Positions 7,276 to 16,028 of a stretch of DNA of 17,297 nucleotides are shown here, in pieces; position 1 is the stretch's first letter; each line of letters starts with the position of its first letter. The notes under the pieces were generated by a model. The model saw nothing but the letters and a program-made list of their open reading frames with translations, had not been told where the DNA came from and ran no database searches. The stretch comes from an uncultured Robinsoniella sp. GTDB taxonomy: Bacteria; Bacillota; Clostridia; Lachnospirales; Lachnospiraceae. The stretch lies in NCBI GenBank assembly GCA_900539655.1, contig UQCR01000131.1:1-17297 (forward strand). The letters run 5' to 3'. The translations under genes and the position numbers were made by a program.

Positions 7276-8574
7276 CTGTGCATTTCCAAGTGTTACGTCA
7301 GCGTTGATTTCAGCGTAATTTCCATCCAGCCCCTGGCGCATCAGCTTCACATGTGCGATATCTTCCGGCTTTAATTTTCCCATCTGGTCGCTGTACTCTT
7401 TCATATTTGTGATTTTTTCTCCATTAATTGATATCAAGATGTCTGCTTTTTGTATACCGGCATACATTGCAGGAGAATCTGCGGCTATTTCTTTTACATA
7501 GACGCCCTCCGGAATGTTGGAATCCTTTTGGATACTTTCTGTAACTTCTTTGCCGATTATGCCCATATAAGCCATCTCCACGTTATTGGTCATATTCTCG
7601 ATCAGCTGGCGTATTTCGGAAATCGATACACCGGTTACTGTGGACTGTTCCATTTGGTTTGAAAAATCCCTGGTGATGACTCCTACTATTTTACCGTCCA
7701 GATTTACCAAAATACCACTGCCTTCGCTGCTTCCAATGATATCCGTGTTGATCATGTTGTATTCCCGGTCTTCTACCGAGGTTGGGAAAATTGATGTGAC
7801 CATTCCAAAAGCAATTGATTCCGTATACCCCATGGGACTGCCAATTGCTATCACCGGTACACCCTGGGATACGGAGCAGGAACTCGCCAATGCTGAGGTA
7901 TCGATGAGATTCTTGGTTTCTTCGGGAATCTTGCTGATCGGAAGCCTCACCAGCGCCATATCGGTTGTGGGGTCCTGTTTCTGAACAACTGCGTCCACCG
8001 TAGTTGCATCGGGGAATGTCACCCGTACGCTTTCTGCACTTTCTATTACGGCTGATTCTGTCAGCACATACATATAGGCGCCGTTTGCTGCCACAATGAG
8101 ACCGGATGCTTCTACATTATTTTCAGAAGGTTCATTGAACAAATCTACATTGCTGCTGCTTCCCGTCACTGTTACCACGGCTCTTTGTGCTTCTCTGGCT
8201 ACCGAGTACATCTGGCTGTATAGTTTTTTATAATCCGACAGGTTCAAAGCCTTTTCTTCAATGACTGTCTGCGGTATGATTTCACTCTCTTCTTCCGTCA
8301 CCACCGCATCGGTCGGCTTTTCTGTCGGTTTTTCCGTTGGCTTCTCTGTCTCTTCTTCTTGTGCAATTACGATCTGTGTCGGGGTCTGGGGCTCTCCAAA
8401 TTTCTGTTTTGCCCAAGGCGTAATGACTGCAAATGTCAATCCGGCTACAGCGCCGAATACAACAGCAAGTCCTACAGCCGCTCCCGACTTCAGAAACCAT
8501 TTCTTCTTATAAAATGGCTTTGTCTTAATATGCTCATTGATAAAAGTAAAATCCTTTTTTCCTTGTTGCGACAT
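7273..8574 (-). CDS. HtrA/DegP-like membrane-anchored S1C protein with PDZ domain, catalytic His missing
   Basis: I start the protein at ATG 8574 (433 residues) because AAGGAG lies 9 bases upstream; a longer frame to 8640 has no such site. A cytoplasmic N-terminus precedes one membrane segment at about 31-52. A charged linker with three EKPT repeats (78-89) follows, then a trypsin-like domain at about 125-330 and a PDZ domain at about 336-428, placed outside the cell. In active HtrA proteins the His lies in a TNNHVV-type motif; here the segment is LTESAVI with Ala at 175. The Asp is kept (TTDMALV, D205). The GNSGGP loop is changed to EGSGIL: S286 could be the nucleophile, but the loop is one residue shorter. 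It is therefore probably a pseudoprotease or a much altered protease that acts by binding. It precedes yhaM on the same strand and is divergent from mutS2. Confidence 0.85.
   Translation of the reverse strand: MSQQGKKDFTFINEHIKTKPFYKKKWFLKSGAAVGLAVVFGAVAGLTFAVITPWAKQKFGEPQTPTQIVIAQEEETEKPTEKPTEKPTDAVVTEEESEIIPQTVIEEKALNLSDYKKLYSQMYSVAREAQRAVVTVTGSSSNVDLFNEPSENNVEASGLIVAANGAYMYVLTESAVIESAESVRVTFPDATTVDAVVQKQDPTTDMALVRLPISKIPEETKNLIDTSALASSCSVSQGVPVIAIGSPMGYTESIAFGMVTSIFPTSVEDREYNMINTDIIGSSEGSGILVNLDGKIVGVITRDFSNQMEQSTVTGVSISEIRQLIENMTNNVEMAYMGIIGKEVTESIQKDSNIPEGVYVKEIAADSPAMYAGIQKADILISINGEKITNMKEYSDQMGKLKPEDIAHVKLMRQGLDGNYAEINADVTLGNAQ
8311..8346 (-). repeat. Three 12-bp repeats encoding EKPT x3
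   Basis: Thirty-six bases encode three consecutive Glu-Lys-Pro-Thr units in the linker between the membrane segment and the protease-like domain. The copies differ at synonymous positions. Such charged, proline-rich repeats are common in wall-spanning linkers and can change copy number by slippage. Confidence 0.8.
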
Positions 8575-8583
8575 AAAAGTACT

Positions 8584-8589
8584 CTCCTT
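8584..8589 (-). promoter_or_regulatory. Ribosome binding site deciding the HtrA-like start
   Basis: The minus strand carries AAGGAG within GAGAAGGAGA, 9 bases before ATG 8574. This sets the start 22 codons downstream of the longest possible frame. Confidence 0.75.
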
Positions 8590-8675
8590 CTCACAGTAAA
8601 ACACATATCCCCACAGTAATGTCCTAATTCTATCAAACACATATGAACAATCTATGAATTTTAGAAAAATTTAGG

Positions 8676-8704
8676 TTTTCAATTGTCCGTTTATGGGGTA
8701 TGAT
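8676..8704 (+). promoter_or_regulatory. Probable sigma-A-type promoter for mutS2
   Basis: TTTTCA (8676-8681, 4 of 6 to the -35 consensus) and TATGAT (8699-8704, 5 of 6 to the -10) are separated by exactly 17 bp. This leaves a leader of about 90 nt before mutS2. The leader holds a loose dyad TAGAGCGTA (8719-8727) / TACGCTTTA, 8 of 9 bases complementary, whose function is unknown. Confidence 0.6.
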
Positions 8705-8801
8705 AGAAGCAGGCTAATAGAGCGTATCTAAATCTGATGCACCAATACGTACGCTTTAGAATTCAAGGCTCTAACTATAAAATAGATAAACAGGTGAATT
8801 T

Positions 8802-11180
8802 ATGAATCAAAAAGCATTAAAGACATTAGAATATTATAAAATCATAGACCAGCTTACGGAATTTGCAGGTTCCCTTCTTGGCAAAGAACAGTGCAAGAAT
8901 CTGCTGCCTTCCTCTGATATAGAAGAAATTACTGCCATGCAGCATGAAACGAGAGATGCCCTTCTGCGCATTTATCAAAAAGGCAGCGTATCTTTTTCCG
9001 GTGTAACAGATATACGTGGCTCTCTTAAACGCCTCGATATCGGAAGTATCCTTAGTATGGAAGAATTACTGCGCATATGCAAGCTGCTTGAGACCTGCAG
9101 CCGTGTGAAATCCTATTCCCGCGGCGAGACAGACAATGATGAACCGGACTGTCTGGATGAAATGTTCGAGGCGTTACAGCCACTTACACCGCTTTCTACG
9201 GAAATCAGGCGTTGTATTCCTTCGGAAACAGAGATCAGCGATGATGCCAGCCCTGCCCTTCACCATATCAGACGCCAGATGAAGCAGACAAATGACAAGA
9301 TCCATTCACAGCTATCTTCTATGGTAAACGGATCTGTCCGTACTTATTTACAGGATGCGGTTATTACTATGCGAAACGGCCGCTACTGCATTCCCGTTAA
9401 GTCAGAATACAAAGGGCAGGTACCGGGTATGATCCATGACCAGTCCTCTACCGGCTCTACTTTATTCGTGGAACCTATGGCTGTGGTCAAGTTAAACAAT
9501 GATATTCGGGAACTGGAATTAAAGGAAGAAAAAGAAATTGAAATTATCCTTTCAACTTTAAGCTCACAGGCCGCCTTAGAACTGGAGGCATTGGAAGATG
9601 ATCTGGCATTGCTGACAAAATTAGACTTTATTTTTGCCCGTGCTATGCTGGCAAAATCTTATAATGGAAGTGAACCGATCTTTAATGAACGGGGATATAT
9701 TAATATTAAAAAAGGACGCCATCCTCTGCTGGACAAGAAAAAGGTTGTGCCCATTGATATCCATCTGGGAAAGCAATTTGAACTTCTGATTATTACCGGA
9801 CCAAATACCGGTGGTAAAACCGTGTCCTTAAAGACAGTAGGTTTGTTTACCCTGATGGGGCAGTCCGGCCTGCATATTCCTGCATTTGACCGCTCGGAGC
9901 TGTCTGTATTCGAAGAAGTGTATGCAGATATCGGAGATGAACAGAGTATTGAGCAAAGCCTTAGTACCTTTTCTTCCCATATGACCAATATTGTTTCCAT
10001 ACTGGAACATGCAACGGATAAATCACTGGTTCTGTTTGATGAATTAGGTGCCGGAACTGACCCTACAGAAGGAGCCGCTCTTGCAATTGCCATTCTGAGC
10101 AATCTGCACCGTCAGGGCATCCGGACCATGGCGACTACCCACTACAGTGAGCTGAAAGTATATGCCCTTTCTACGCCCGGGGTGGAAAATGGCTGCTGTG
10201 AATTTAACGTGGAAACCCTCCGCCCAACATATCGCCTCTTAATCGGCATTCCAGGAAAAAGTAATGCTTTTGCCATTTCAGGCAAGCTTGGCCTGCCCGC
10301 GGATATCATTGAGGAAGCAAAGGGGCATTTAAGTGAACAGGACGAGAGCTTTGAAGACCTGATTACGAATCTGGAAAACAGCCGGGTGACTATTGAACAG
10401 GAGCGGGAGGAAATTAACCGCTATAAACAGGAAATCCAGACCCTAAAAGAAAAACTGGAAGAGAAACAGGTAAAACTAAATACCAGCAAAGAAAAGATTC
10501 TAAGAGAAGCAAATGAACAGGCACACCAGATTCTTCGTGAAGCAAAAGAATACGCAGATACAACTATTAAAAATTTCAACAAATTCGGCAAGGCCGGGAT
10601 TTCTTCCAAACAAATGGAACAAGAACGAAGCAGGCTTCGTGAAAAAATGTCTTCCGTAGAAAAAAATCTGGCTATGAAGACAGAGAAGAAAGCCGTTAAG
10701 GCAATTAAACCCAAGGAACTGCGGGTGGGCGACAGTGTGAAGGTCTTAAGCCTGAACCTGCGGGGAACTGTAAGCACTCTGCCCAATGCCAAGGGCGATC
10801 TGTTTGTGCAAATGGGCATTCTGCGTTCCCAGGTCAATATAAGCGATCTGGAACGTATTGATGAACCGGTTATTACCGCACCGAACATGAGCAGATCCGG
10901 CAGCGGAAAGATAAAAATGTCCAAATCTGCTTCTGTAGGCATTGAAATTAACCTGCTTGGCAAGACCTCCGACGAAGCCCTTGCCGAACTGGACAAATAC
11001 CTGGATGACGCTTACCTGGCACATATGCCGTCCGTACGCGTTGTACACGGTAAAGGTACCGGTGCACTTCGTAAGGCGGTGCACAATTATCTGAGGCGTT
11101 CAAATATCGTAGCTTCTTACCGCCTCGGTGAATTTGGTGAAGGTGATTCCGGCGTAACTATTGTAGAATTTAAGAAATAG
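8802..11180 (+). CDS. mutS2: MutS2 (RqcU-type) ATPase with C-terminal Smr domain
   Basis: This 792-residue protein has the usual MutS2 length. A MutS-like core carries Walker A GPNTGGKT at 333-340, Walker B LFDELGAGTDP around 411-421 and a following ATTHYSELK motif. A long coiled coil runs from about 515 to 615 (rich in E, K, Q and R), then a KOW-like segment (ELRVGDSVKV), and a Smr domain from about 715 with HGKGTG at 749-754. The Smr LDLRG-type motif reads INLLGK (716-721), which I recall as typical of clostridial members. In Bacillus subtilis MutS2 acts on collided ribosomes (RqcU); in other species it suppresses recombination. It lacks the mismatch-recognition domain of MutS. The promoter lies in the shared region with the HtrA-like gene. 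The response regulator begins 48 bp downstream with no terminator between, so cotranscription is likely. Confidence 0.95.
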   Translation: MNQKALKTLEYYKIIDQLTEFAGSLLGKEQCKNLLPSSDIEEITAMQHETRDALLRIYQKGSVSFSGVTDIRGSLKRLDIGSILSMEELLRICKLLETCSRVKSYSRGETDNDEPDCLDEMFEALQPLTPLSTEIRRCIPSETEISDDASPALHHIRRQMKQTNDKIHSQLSSMVNGSVRTYLQDAVITMRNGRYCIPVKSEYKGQVPGMIHDQSSTGSTLFVEPMAVVKLNNDIRELELKEEKEIEIILSTLSSQAALELEALEDDLALLTKLDFIFARAMLAKSYNGSEPIFNERGYINIKKGRHPLLDKKKVVPIDIHLGKQFELLIITGPNTGGKTVSLKTVGLFTLMGQSGLHIPAFDRSELSVFEEVYADIGDEQSIEQSLSTFSSHMTNIVSILEHATDKSLVLFDELGAGTDPTEGAALAIAILSNLHRQGIRTMATTHYSELKVYALSTPGVENGCCEFNVETLRPTYRLLIGIPGKSNAFAISGKLGLPADIIEEAKGHLSEQDESFEDLITNLENSRVTIEQEREEINRYKQEIQTLKEKLEEKQVKLNTSKEKILREANEQAHQILREAKEYADTTIKNFNKFGKAGISSKQMEQERSRLREKMSSVEKNLAMKTEKKAVKAIKPKELRVGDSVKVLSLNLRGTVSTLPNAKGDLFVQMGILRSQVNISDLERIDEPVITAPNMSRSGSGKIKMSKSASVGIEINLLGKTSDEALAELDKYLDDAYLAHMPSVRVVHGKGTGALRKAVHNYLRRSNIVASYRLGEFGEGDSGVTIVEFKK

Positions 11181-11228
11181 TAACAGGGGAATTTCCCTTC
11201 CATTTATTCCACATTTAAGGAGGTCATT

Positions 11229-11930
11229 ATGGTGACAAGACAGAAAATCATGATCGTAGATGATGATGCTAACATTGCAGAACTTATTTCTCTTTATTTA
11301 ACAAAAGAATGTTTTGATACAAAAATGGTGTATGACGGAGAAGAGGCCATTAAAGAATTTGACCATTTCCAGCCCAACCTGATCCTGCTGGATCTGATGC
11401 TTCCGGGCATGGACGGCTATCAGGTCTGCCGTGAAATCCGGCAGAAATCTTCCGTTCCGATTATTATGCTCTCTGCCAAAGGAGAAATCTTTGATAAAGT
11501 TTTAGGCCTTGAATTAGGTGCAGATGATTATATGATCAAGCCCTTTGATTCCAAAGAACTGGTAGCCCGGGTAAAAGCGGTACTTCGCCGCTTCCAGCCG
11601 GAAAAACCCGCTGCTGCAAAGCCAGCCGGAAAATACGTGGAATATCAGGATCTGGTAATTAATCAGACTAATTATTCCGTTGTCTATATGGGGGAAACGG
11701 TGGATATGCCTCCAAAGGAGCTGGAATTATTATACTTTTTGGCTTCTTCCCCGAACCAGGTATTCACCAGGGAACAGCTTCTGGATCATATCTGGGGCTA
11801 TGAATATATCGGTGATACCCGAACCGTAGACGTACATATTAAGCGCCTTCGTGAAAAAATCAAAGACCATGCAAACTGGGCTATTTCCACAGTCTGGGGC
11901 ATCGGTTACAAATTTGAGGTGAAATCTTAA
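11229..11930 (+). CDS. OmpR/PhoB-family response regulator
   Basis: The 233-residue protein has a receiver domain (about 5-120) with acidic pocket D11-D13, phospho-acceptor D55 (LLDLMLPGMDG), switch S82 and conserved K104 (KPF). A winged-helix DNA-binding domain occupies about 140-230, with the characteristic VDVHIKRLREKI and the C-terminal STVWGIGYKFE hairpin. All phosphorelay residues are present, so it should be an active transcription regulator. A strong AAGGAGG (11217-11223) precedes the ATG by 5 bases. Its stop overlaps the kinase start in TAATG, indicating translational coupling. The target genes cannot be read from the window; autoregulation and control of neighbouring envelope genes are possible. 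Confidence 0.93.
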   Translation: MVTRQKIMIVDDDANIAELISLYLTKECFDTKMVYDGEEAIKEFDHFQPNLILLDLMLPGMDGYQVCREIRQKSSVPIIMLSAKGEIFDKVLGLELGADDYMIKPFDSKELVARVKAVLRRFQPEKPAAAKPAGKYVEYQDLVINQTNYSVVYMGETVDMPPKELELLYFLASSPNQVFTREQLLDHIWGYEYIGDTRTVDVHIKRLREKIKDHANWAISTVWGIGYKFEVKS

Positions 11931-13360
11931 TGAAAAAAGCGTTATACATAAAGTTCATTTCCGTATTTCTTGTATTCGGAATCCTGAGCTTTGTACTGAT
12001 CTCCACCTTAAGTTCCTTTCTGACCCACAAATACCTGGTCAACTCAAAAGCAGAAGCAATGTATAAGGAGCTGAATGTCCTTGCCTCCGGTCAGATCGCA
12101 GAATCCTATTCCGGCGGCGGCCCTTCCATGCTGGAGATTTACACCAATATGCGTGCGCTGGCATCCTACCAGTCCGCCCAGATCTGGCTGATTAACACCA
12201 AAGGGCAGATTTTGTTGAACTCCGGTGAAATCTATGACCCGGAACATTTGAAAACTATTAACGGATTTGACCCTACGGCGCTGACCTCCAGTTACTATCA
12301 GGTAGGAACCTTCTTCGGCAGCTTTTCTACCGATGTATTAAGTGTAGTGGTACCGGTCACCTCCAATTATAAAGTAAAAGGCTACATCGCCATGCACTAC
12401 AATATGAATCAGCTGGAATCGGAGAAAAATTCCGTACTTAATATATCCTACATTACCTTTGGACTGATTTTCCTGCTGTCACTGATCATTCTGGGAGCAT
12501 TTACTGCAATGGTTTATATCCCCATCAAGAAGATTATACAGGCGGTAAACGAATATGCCAGCGGCAATCTGAACTACACCCTTCCGGTGGAAACAGACGA
12601 TGAGATCGGTTATCTGGCTGCATCCCTGAATTACATGGCAAGCGAGCTGAATAAATCCGGGGAGTATCAGAGGAAATTTATATCCAATATTTCACATGAT
12701 TTCCGTTCTCCGCTGACCTCCATCAAAGGTTATGTAGAAGCAATCCAGGATGGAACCATTCCCCCGGAAATGCAGGACAAGTACCTGAAAATTGTTCTTT
12801 CGGAGACGGAAAGGCTGAATAAACTTACCCGGGGACTTCTCACACTGAACAACTTCGATGACAAGGGAACCCTGCTGGAGCTTACCGACTTTGACATTAA
12901 CGGTGTCATAAAAGATACTGCGGCTTCCTTTGAAGGAACCTGTACCAATAAACGGATTACCATACAGCTTGTATTTGAGTCCCAGACGCTGTTCGTAAAT
13001 GCAGACATGGGCAAAATCCAACAGGTACTTTACAACCTGATTGACAATGCCATTAAATTCAGCCACCAGGACTCATCCATTTTTATTGAAACCACGGTTC
13101 GGCATGAAAAGGTATTCGTCTCGGTAAAGGACACCGGCGAGGGTATACCAAAGGATAGCATCAAGAAAATATGGGAAAGATTCTACAAAACGGATCCCTC
13201 CCGTGGAAAAGATAAAAAAGGTACCGGCCTTGGACTCGCTATTACTAAAGAAATCATTCAGGCGCATAATGAAAATATCAATGTTGTCAGCACCCTAGGC
13301 GTAGGCACTGAATTTACCTTTACATTGGCGAAAGCCAAGGAAACGGTCAATCAGATATAA
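11930..13360 (+). CDS. Membrane sensor histidine kinase, partner of the upstream regulator
   Basis: The protein has 476 residues. The first membrane segment is at about 8-30, an extracellular sensing region of about 140 residues follows (31-170), and the second membrane segment is at about 171-196. A HAMP linker (about 197-245) leads to the dimerisation helix with H256 (ISHDFRSPLTSIKGY). The ATPase domain has the N box around N369/N373 (YNLIDNAIKFS), G1 DTGEGI (401-406), F box ERFYK and G2 GTGLGL (431-436), all intact. The extracellular region resembles no ligand-binding fold that I can name. The gene overlaps the regulator by one base. A strong terminator follows directly, so mutS2, regulator and kinase probably form one unit. 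Confidence 0.93.
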   Translation: MKKALYIKFISVFLVFGILSFVLISTLSSFLTHKYLVNSKAEAMYKELNVLASGQIAESYSGGGPSMLEIYTNMRALASYQSAQIWLINTKGQILLNSGEIYDPEHLKTINGFDPTALTSSYYQVGTFFGSFSTDVLSVVVPVTSNYKVKGYIAMHYNMNQLESEKNSVLNISYITFGLIFLLSLIILGAFTAMVYIPIKKIIQAVNEYASGNLNYTLPVETDDEIGYLAASLNYMASELNKSGEYQRKFISNISHDFRSPLTSIKGYVEAIQDGTIPPEMQDKYLKIVLSETERLNKLTRGLLTLNNFDDKGTLLELTDFDINGVIKDTAASFEGTCTNKRITIQLVFESQTLFVNADMGKIQQVLYNLIDNAIKFSHQDSSIFIETTVRHEKVFVSVKDTGEGIPKDSIKKIWERFYKTDPSRGKDKKGTGLGLAITKEIIQAHNENINVVSTLGVGTEFTFTLAKAKETVNQI

Positions 13361-13361
13361 T

Positions 13362-13410
13362 AAAAAAAGAAGATATCCGGATTTTTTGTCTCCGTTTATC
13401 TTCTTTTTTT
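13362..13410. terminator. Bidirectional intrinsic terminator
   Basis: AAAAAAAGAAGATA (13362-13375) and TATCTTCTTTTTTT (13397-13410) form a perfect 14-bp stem. An inner CGGA/TCCG stem extends it beyond a small internal loop. Each strand has a T-run as its 3' arm, so it can end both the histidine kinase transcript from the left and the operon ending at 13421 from the right. Confidence 0.9.
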
Positions 13411-13420
13411 ATCTCAAAAT

Positions 13421-13816
13421 CTATCTGCACTTCCGATATCCTGCAAATTCAAGAATCCCAAGCAGTATACACCCCACCGCATAACATCCAATATCTTTCC
13501 AGTCGAATACCGCCCCTAAAATAATCCTGGCAAATGGATTAGCCTGAAGTCCCAGTAATTCTACCAAATGAAAATATTGCAATATTTCCACAAATACCGC
13601 AAACAAAAATACATACAGAGGCAGCATATGGATACCTTCCGGGCAGAATATGCGCACAAAGCTGTAAACTACGATCACAACGAGTACATCACCTATATAA
13701 GGGCGAATGAATTGGTCATGCACAAACAGTGCAATCCACACTTCTATTAGAAATAATACGGCAAACAGACCGGCAAATATCAGGCGCTTTCGCTTCTTAC
13801 TTTTATTTCCAATCAT
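13421..13816 (-). CDS. Small membrane protein of the DUF2809 family
   Basis: The likely product is 131 residues from ATG 13816; a longer frame to 13885 reads through trmL and has no clear ribosome site. After a basic N-terminus (KSKKRKR) there are four hydrophobic segments at about 12-32, 42-60, 64-85 and 112-125. The pattern QFIRPYIGDVLVV, then EILQYF, then a C-terminal GAVFDWKDIGCYAVG matches my memory of DUF2809 (PF10990), a family of small integral membrane proteins without an established function. The start lies inside the last codons of trmL (14-bp overlap) and a GGAGGG lies about 14 bases upstream, so it is probably translated by coupling. It is the last gene of the operon, ending 11 bp before the terminator. 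Confidence 0.75.
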   Translation of the reverse strand: MIGNKSKKRKRLIFAGLFAVLFLIEVWIALFVHDQFIRPYIGDVLVVIVVYSFVRIFCPEGIHMLPLYVFLFAVFVEILQYFHLVELLGLQANPFARIILGAVFDWKDIGCYAVGCILLGILEFAGYRKCR

Positions 13817-14303
13817 ATTTTGTGAGATGGCCCTCCAGCTGCATATGGTCAAACTGATTCTGCCGCAGTGCCTCGTAAAGTACAATGGATACGGAGTTAG
13901 CCAGATTTAGCGAACGAATATCTCCAATCATGGGGATTCTAACCGTTGTCTCCTGGTTCTCCAATAGAATTTCTTCCGGAATTCCCGCACTTTCTTTGCC
14001 AAACATAATATAACAGTCCGGCTCATAAGAGGCCTCGGTATATACCTTAGGTGCTTTGGTGCTTGCCATATAAATTTTAGCTCCCGGATTTTTACTTAAG
14101 AAATCCTCATAGTTAACGTAAGTGGTTACGTCCAGATCCTTCCAGTAATCCATTCCTGCTCTTTTAATTTCTTTTTCATTTAAACGAAACCCCAGTGGCT
14201 CAATGAGATGAAGCCTGGTGCCTGTAGCTACACAGGTTCTACCTATGTTCCCTGTATTTGCAGGAATCTCCGGTTCATATAATACAACATTTAATTTTGC
14301 CAT
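13803..14303 (-). CDS. trmL: tRNA (cytidine(34)-2'-O)-methyltransferase TrmL
   Basis: A 166-residue SPOUT (trefoil-knot) methyltransferase of the TrmL/YibK/CspR type, which 2'-O-methylates the wobble base of tRNA-Leu isoacceptors using SAM. Motif 1 is NTGNIGRT (16-23), motif 2 FGKESAGIP (101-109) and motif 3 IPMIGDIRSLNLANSVS (123-139), followed by IVLYEALRQ. The length matches the minimal single-domain family. AGGAGG lies 11 bases upstream of the ATG. It follows the aminotransferase by 52 bp and overlaps the downstream membrane protein. The protein is soluble and intact. Confidence 0.94.
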   Translation of the reverse strand: MAKLNVVLYEPEIPANTGNIGRTCVATGTRLHLIEPLGFRLNEKEIKRAGMDYWKDLDVTTYVNYEDFLSKNPGAKIYMASTKAPKVYTEASYEPDCYIMFGKESAGIPEEILLENQETTVRIPMIGDIRSLNLANSVSIVLYEALRQNQFDHMQLEGHLTKYDWK

Positions 14304-14355
14304 GTTAAACTAATCCTCCTGATTGGTCTTCTTCGGTCTTATCTTCCGTCTTTTT

Positions 14356-15519
14356 CTATCCCCGCAGCTTCCTGATAAACCGCTCCAGGTGCATCAGCGC
14401 TACTTTCAGGTCTTCAAGGGAATATGCGTATGAGATACGAAGATAACCTTCTCCGCAGTCTCCAAATGCAGATCCCGGAACTACCGCTACTTTTTCCTCT
14501 TCCAACAGCCTGGTAGCAAATTCTTCTGAGGTCATTCCAAATTCTTTGATGGACGGGAATACATAGAAAGCCCCAAATGGTTCAAAGCAGGGCAGACCCA
14601 TTTCTTTAAAAGCATGCATCAGATATCGTCTTCTTCCATTATACGCTTCCCGCATTTCGGCTACATCGCTGTCGCCATTTTTCAATGCTTCTACAGCAGC
14701 ATACTGGCTGTTGGTAGGCGCACACATAATGGCGAACTGATGGATTTTTGTCATTTGTGCCGTTATCTCTTCCGGGGCACATACATAGCCCAGGCGCCAT
14801 CCAGTCATGGCATATGCTTTTGAAAATCCATTAATGGTAATGGTTCTCTCCCGCATGCCCGGAAGGCTGGCAATGGATACATGATCTCCGTCATAGCTCA
14901 GTTCTGAATAGATTTCATCAGATAATACAAATAAATCCTTTTCAATAATAACCTCTGCGATTTCTTCCAGATCCGTTCTGCTCATGACTGCTCCTGTAGG
15001 ATTATTTGGAAATGGCAGAACCAGAATTTTGGTTTTCTCCGTAATGCCATCCAGAAGTTCCTGTTTTGTCAGACGGAATTCATTCTCTTCCTTCAGGTTG
15101 ATCACCTTCGGAGCACCATCTGCCAGCACAACACAAGGCAGGTAAGATACAAAGCTTGGCTGTGGGATCAGGACTTCGTCTCCGGGATTCAGCATGGCGC
15201 GCATTGCCAGGTCAATTGCCTCACTTCCTCCGACGGTAACCAGCGTTTCCTTATCCGGCGAATATTCTATATTACATCTGCGTTTCAGATATTTACATAT
15301 CTCCACACGAAGTTCTTTTAATCCGGCATTGGAAGTATAAAAGGTTCTTCCCTTTTCCAAAGCATATATTCCTTCATCTCTCACATGCCAGGGAGTATCA
15401 AAATCGGGCTCTCCCACGCCAAGTGAAATCACGTCATCCATTTCACTTACAATATCAAAAAATTTTCGTATACCTGATGGCTGGATTCCAACCACCTTAT
15501 CAGCTATTGGATTTCTCAC
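14356..15519 (-). CDS. PLP-dependent class I/II aminotransferase
   Basis: A fold-type I aminotransferase of 387 residues. It has GVGEPDFDTP near 34-43, the PNNPTG loop (171-176), the cofactor-contacting D201 and Y204 in DEIYSEL, the Schiff-base lysine K234 in NGFSKAYAMTGWRLGY, and a C-terminal YLRISYAY with the substrate-carboxylate arginine. All catalytic residues are present. It belongs to the broad aspartate/aromatic/PatA-like group; the amino donor cannot be decided by eye. The start is GTG at 15519, overlapping the Lrp stop as GTGA (4 bases), which ties its translation to the regulator. An Lrp/AsnC protein next to an aminotransferase suggests control by an amino acid that is substrate or product of this enzyme. 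Confidence 0.9.
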   Translation of the reverse strand: MRNPIADKVVGIQPSGIRKFFDIVSEMDDVISLGVGEPDFDTPWHVRDEGIYALEKGRTFYTSNAGLKELRVEICKYLKRRCNIEYSPDKETLVTVGGSEAIDLAMRAMLNPGDEVLIPQPSFVSYLPCVVLADGAPKVINLKEENEFRLTKQELLDGITEKTKILVLPFPNNPTGAVMSRTDLEEIAEVIIEKDLFVLSDEIYSELSYDGDHVSIASLPGMRERTITINGFSKAYAMTGWRLGYVCAPEEITAQMTKIHQFAIMCAPTNSQYAAVEALKNGDSDVAEMREAYNGRRRYLMHAFKEMGLPCFEPFGAFYVFPSIKEFGMTSEEFATRLLEEEKVAVVPGSAFGDCGEGYLRISYAYSLEDLKVALMHLERFIRKLRG

Positions 15520-15998
15520 GGGGTCACCAGCATCCTTTCATCTTTGACTTTTTTATCAAATATCGTTCCATGATCCTTATATTTCTTCAATACGAAATGA
15601 GTTGCGGTGCTTAAAACCGTATCCAGTGTGGATAGTTTGTCCGATACAAATCCGGATACTTCTTTTAATGTTTTTCCTTCCAGAATTACCATCAGGTCAT
15701 AAGCACCGGAAATCAAATATACGGAACGTACTTCCGGATAGTTATAGATCCGCTCTGCAATGGAGTCGAATCCCTGTCCCCTTTGGGGAGTTACCCGCAC
15801 TTCAATCAGTGCTGTTATTTTCTCCGTAGAAGTCTTATCCCAGTCAATTAAGGTATGGTAACCGCAGATTACCTTTTCCTGTTCCATCTTTGCAATTTCA
15901 TTTGCTATTGTCACCTCATCCGAACCAAGCAAAACCGCCAGTTCTTTCAGATCAATACGGCTGTTTTTCTCTAAAAATGTTAAAATCTGCTCTCTCAT
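15516..15998 (-). CDS. Lrp/AsnC-family transcriptional regulator
   Basis: The 160-residue protein has an N-terminal winged helix-turn-helix (about 3-50, with LKELAVLLGSDEVTIANEIAKME) and a C-terminal RAM domain (about 62-140) recognisable by SVYLISGAYDLMVILEG. RAM domains bind small effectors, usually amino acids, at dimer interfaces. The length is normal. It begins 30 bp downstream of the PurM-like gene and overlaps the aminotransferase start by 4 bases. Likely roles are local control of this operon and amino-acid response; the effector is unknown. Confidence 0.9.
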   Translation of the reverse strand: MREQILTFLEKNSRIDLKELAVLLGSDEVTIANEIAKMEQEKVICGYHTLIDWDKTSTEKITALIEVRVTPQRGQGFDSIAERIYNYPEVRSVYLISGAYDLMVILEGKTLKEVSGFVSDKLSTLDTVLSTATHFVLKKYKDHGTIFDKKVKDERMLVTP

Positions 15999-16028
15999 CT
16001 TAGCTCCTATCTGCCTCTAAACAGGCTA

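Noticed and set aside
8575..8640. 22-residue N-terminal extension of the HtrA-like protein
   Set aside because: The extended start has no ribosome site, whereas AAGGAG precedes ATG 8574 at good spacing and the extension overlaps the expected promoter/leader region.
10421..10996. 191-codon minus-strand open frame opposite mutS2
   Set aside because: Composition is dominated by Ser, Leu, Arg and Phe, typical of the antisense of a Lys/Glu-rich coiled coil; mutS2 is intact on the + strand.
11185..11203. Palindrome-like GGGGAATTTCCC between mutS2 and the regulator as a terminator
   Set aside because: The arms leave almost no loop and there is no T-tract after it; it could be an operator, but a short AT-centred dyad like this is expected by chance.
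13817..13885. 23-residue N-terminal extension of the DUF2809-like protein
   Set aside because: It would be encoded wholly within the trmL coding sequence and lacks a clear ribosome site; the internal ATG at 13816 gives a protein of normal family form.
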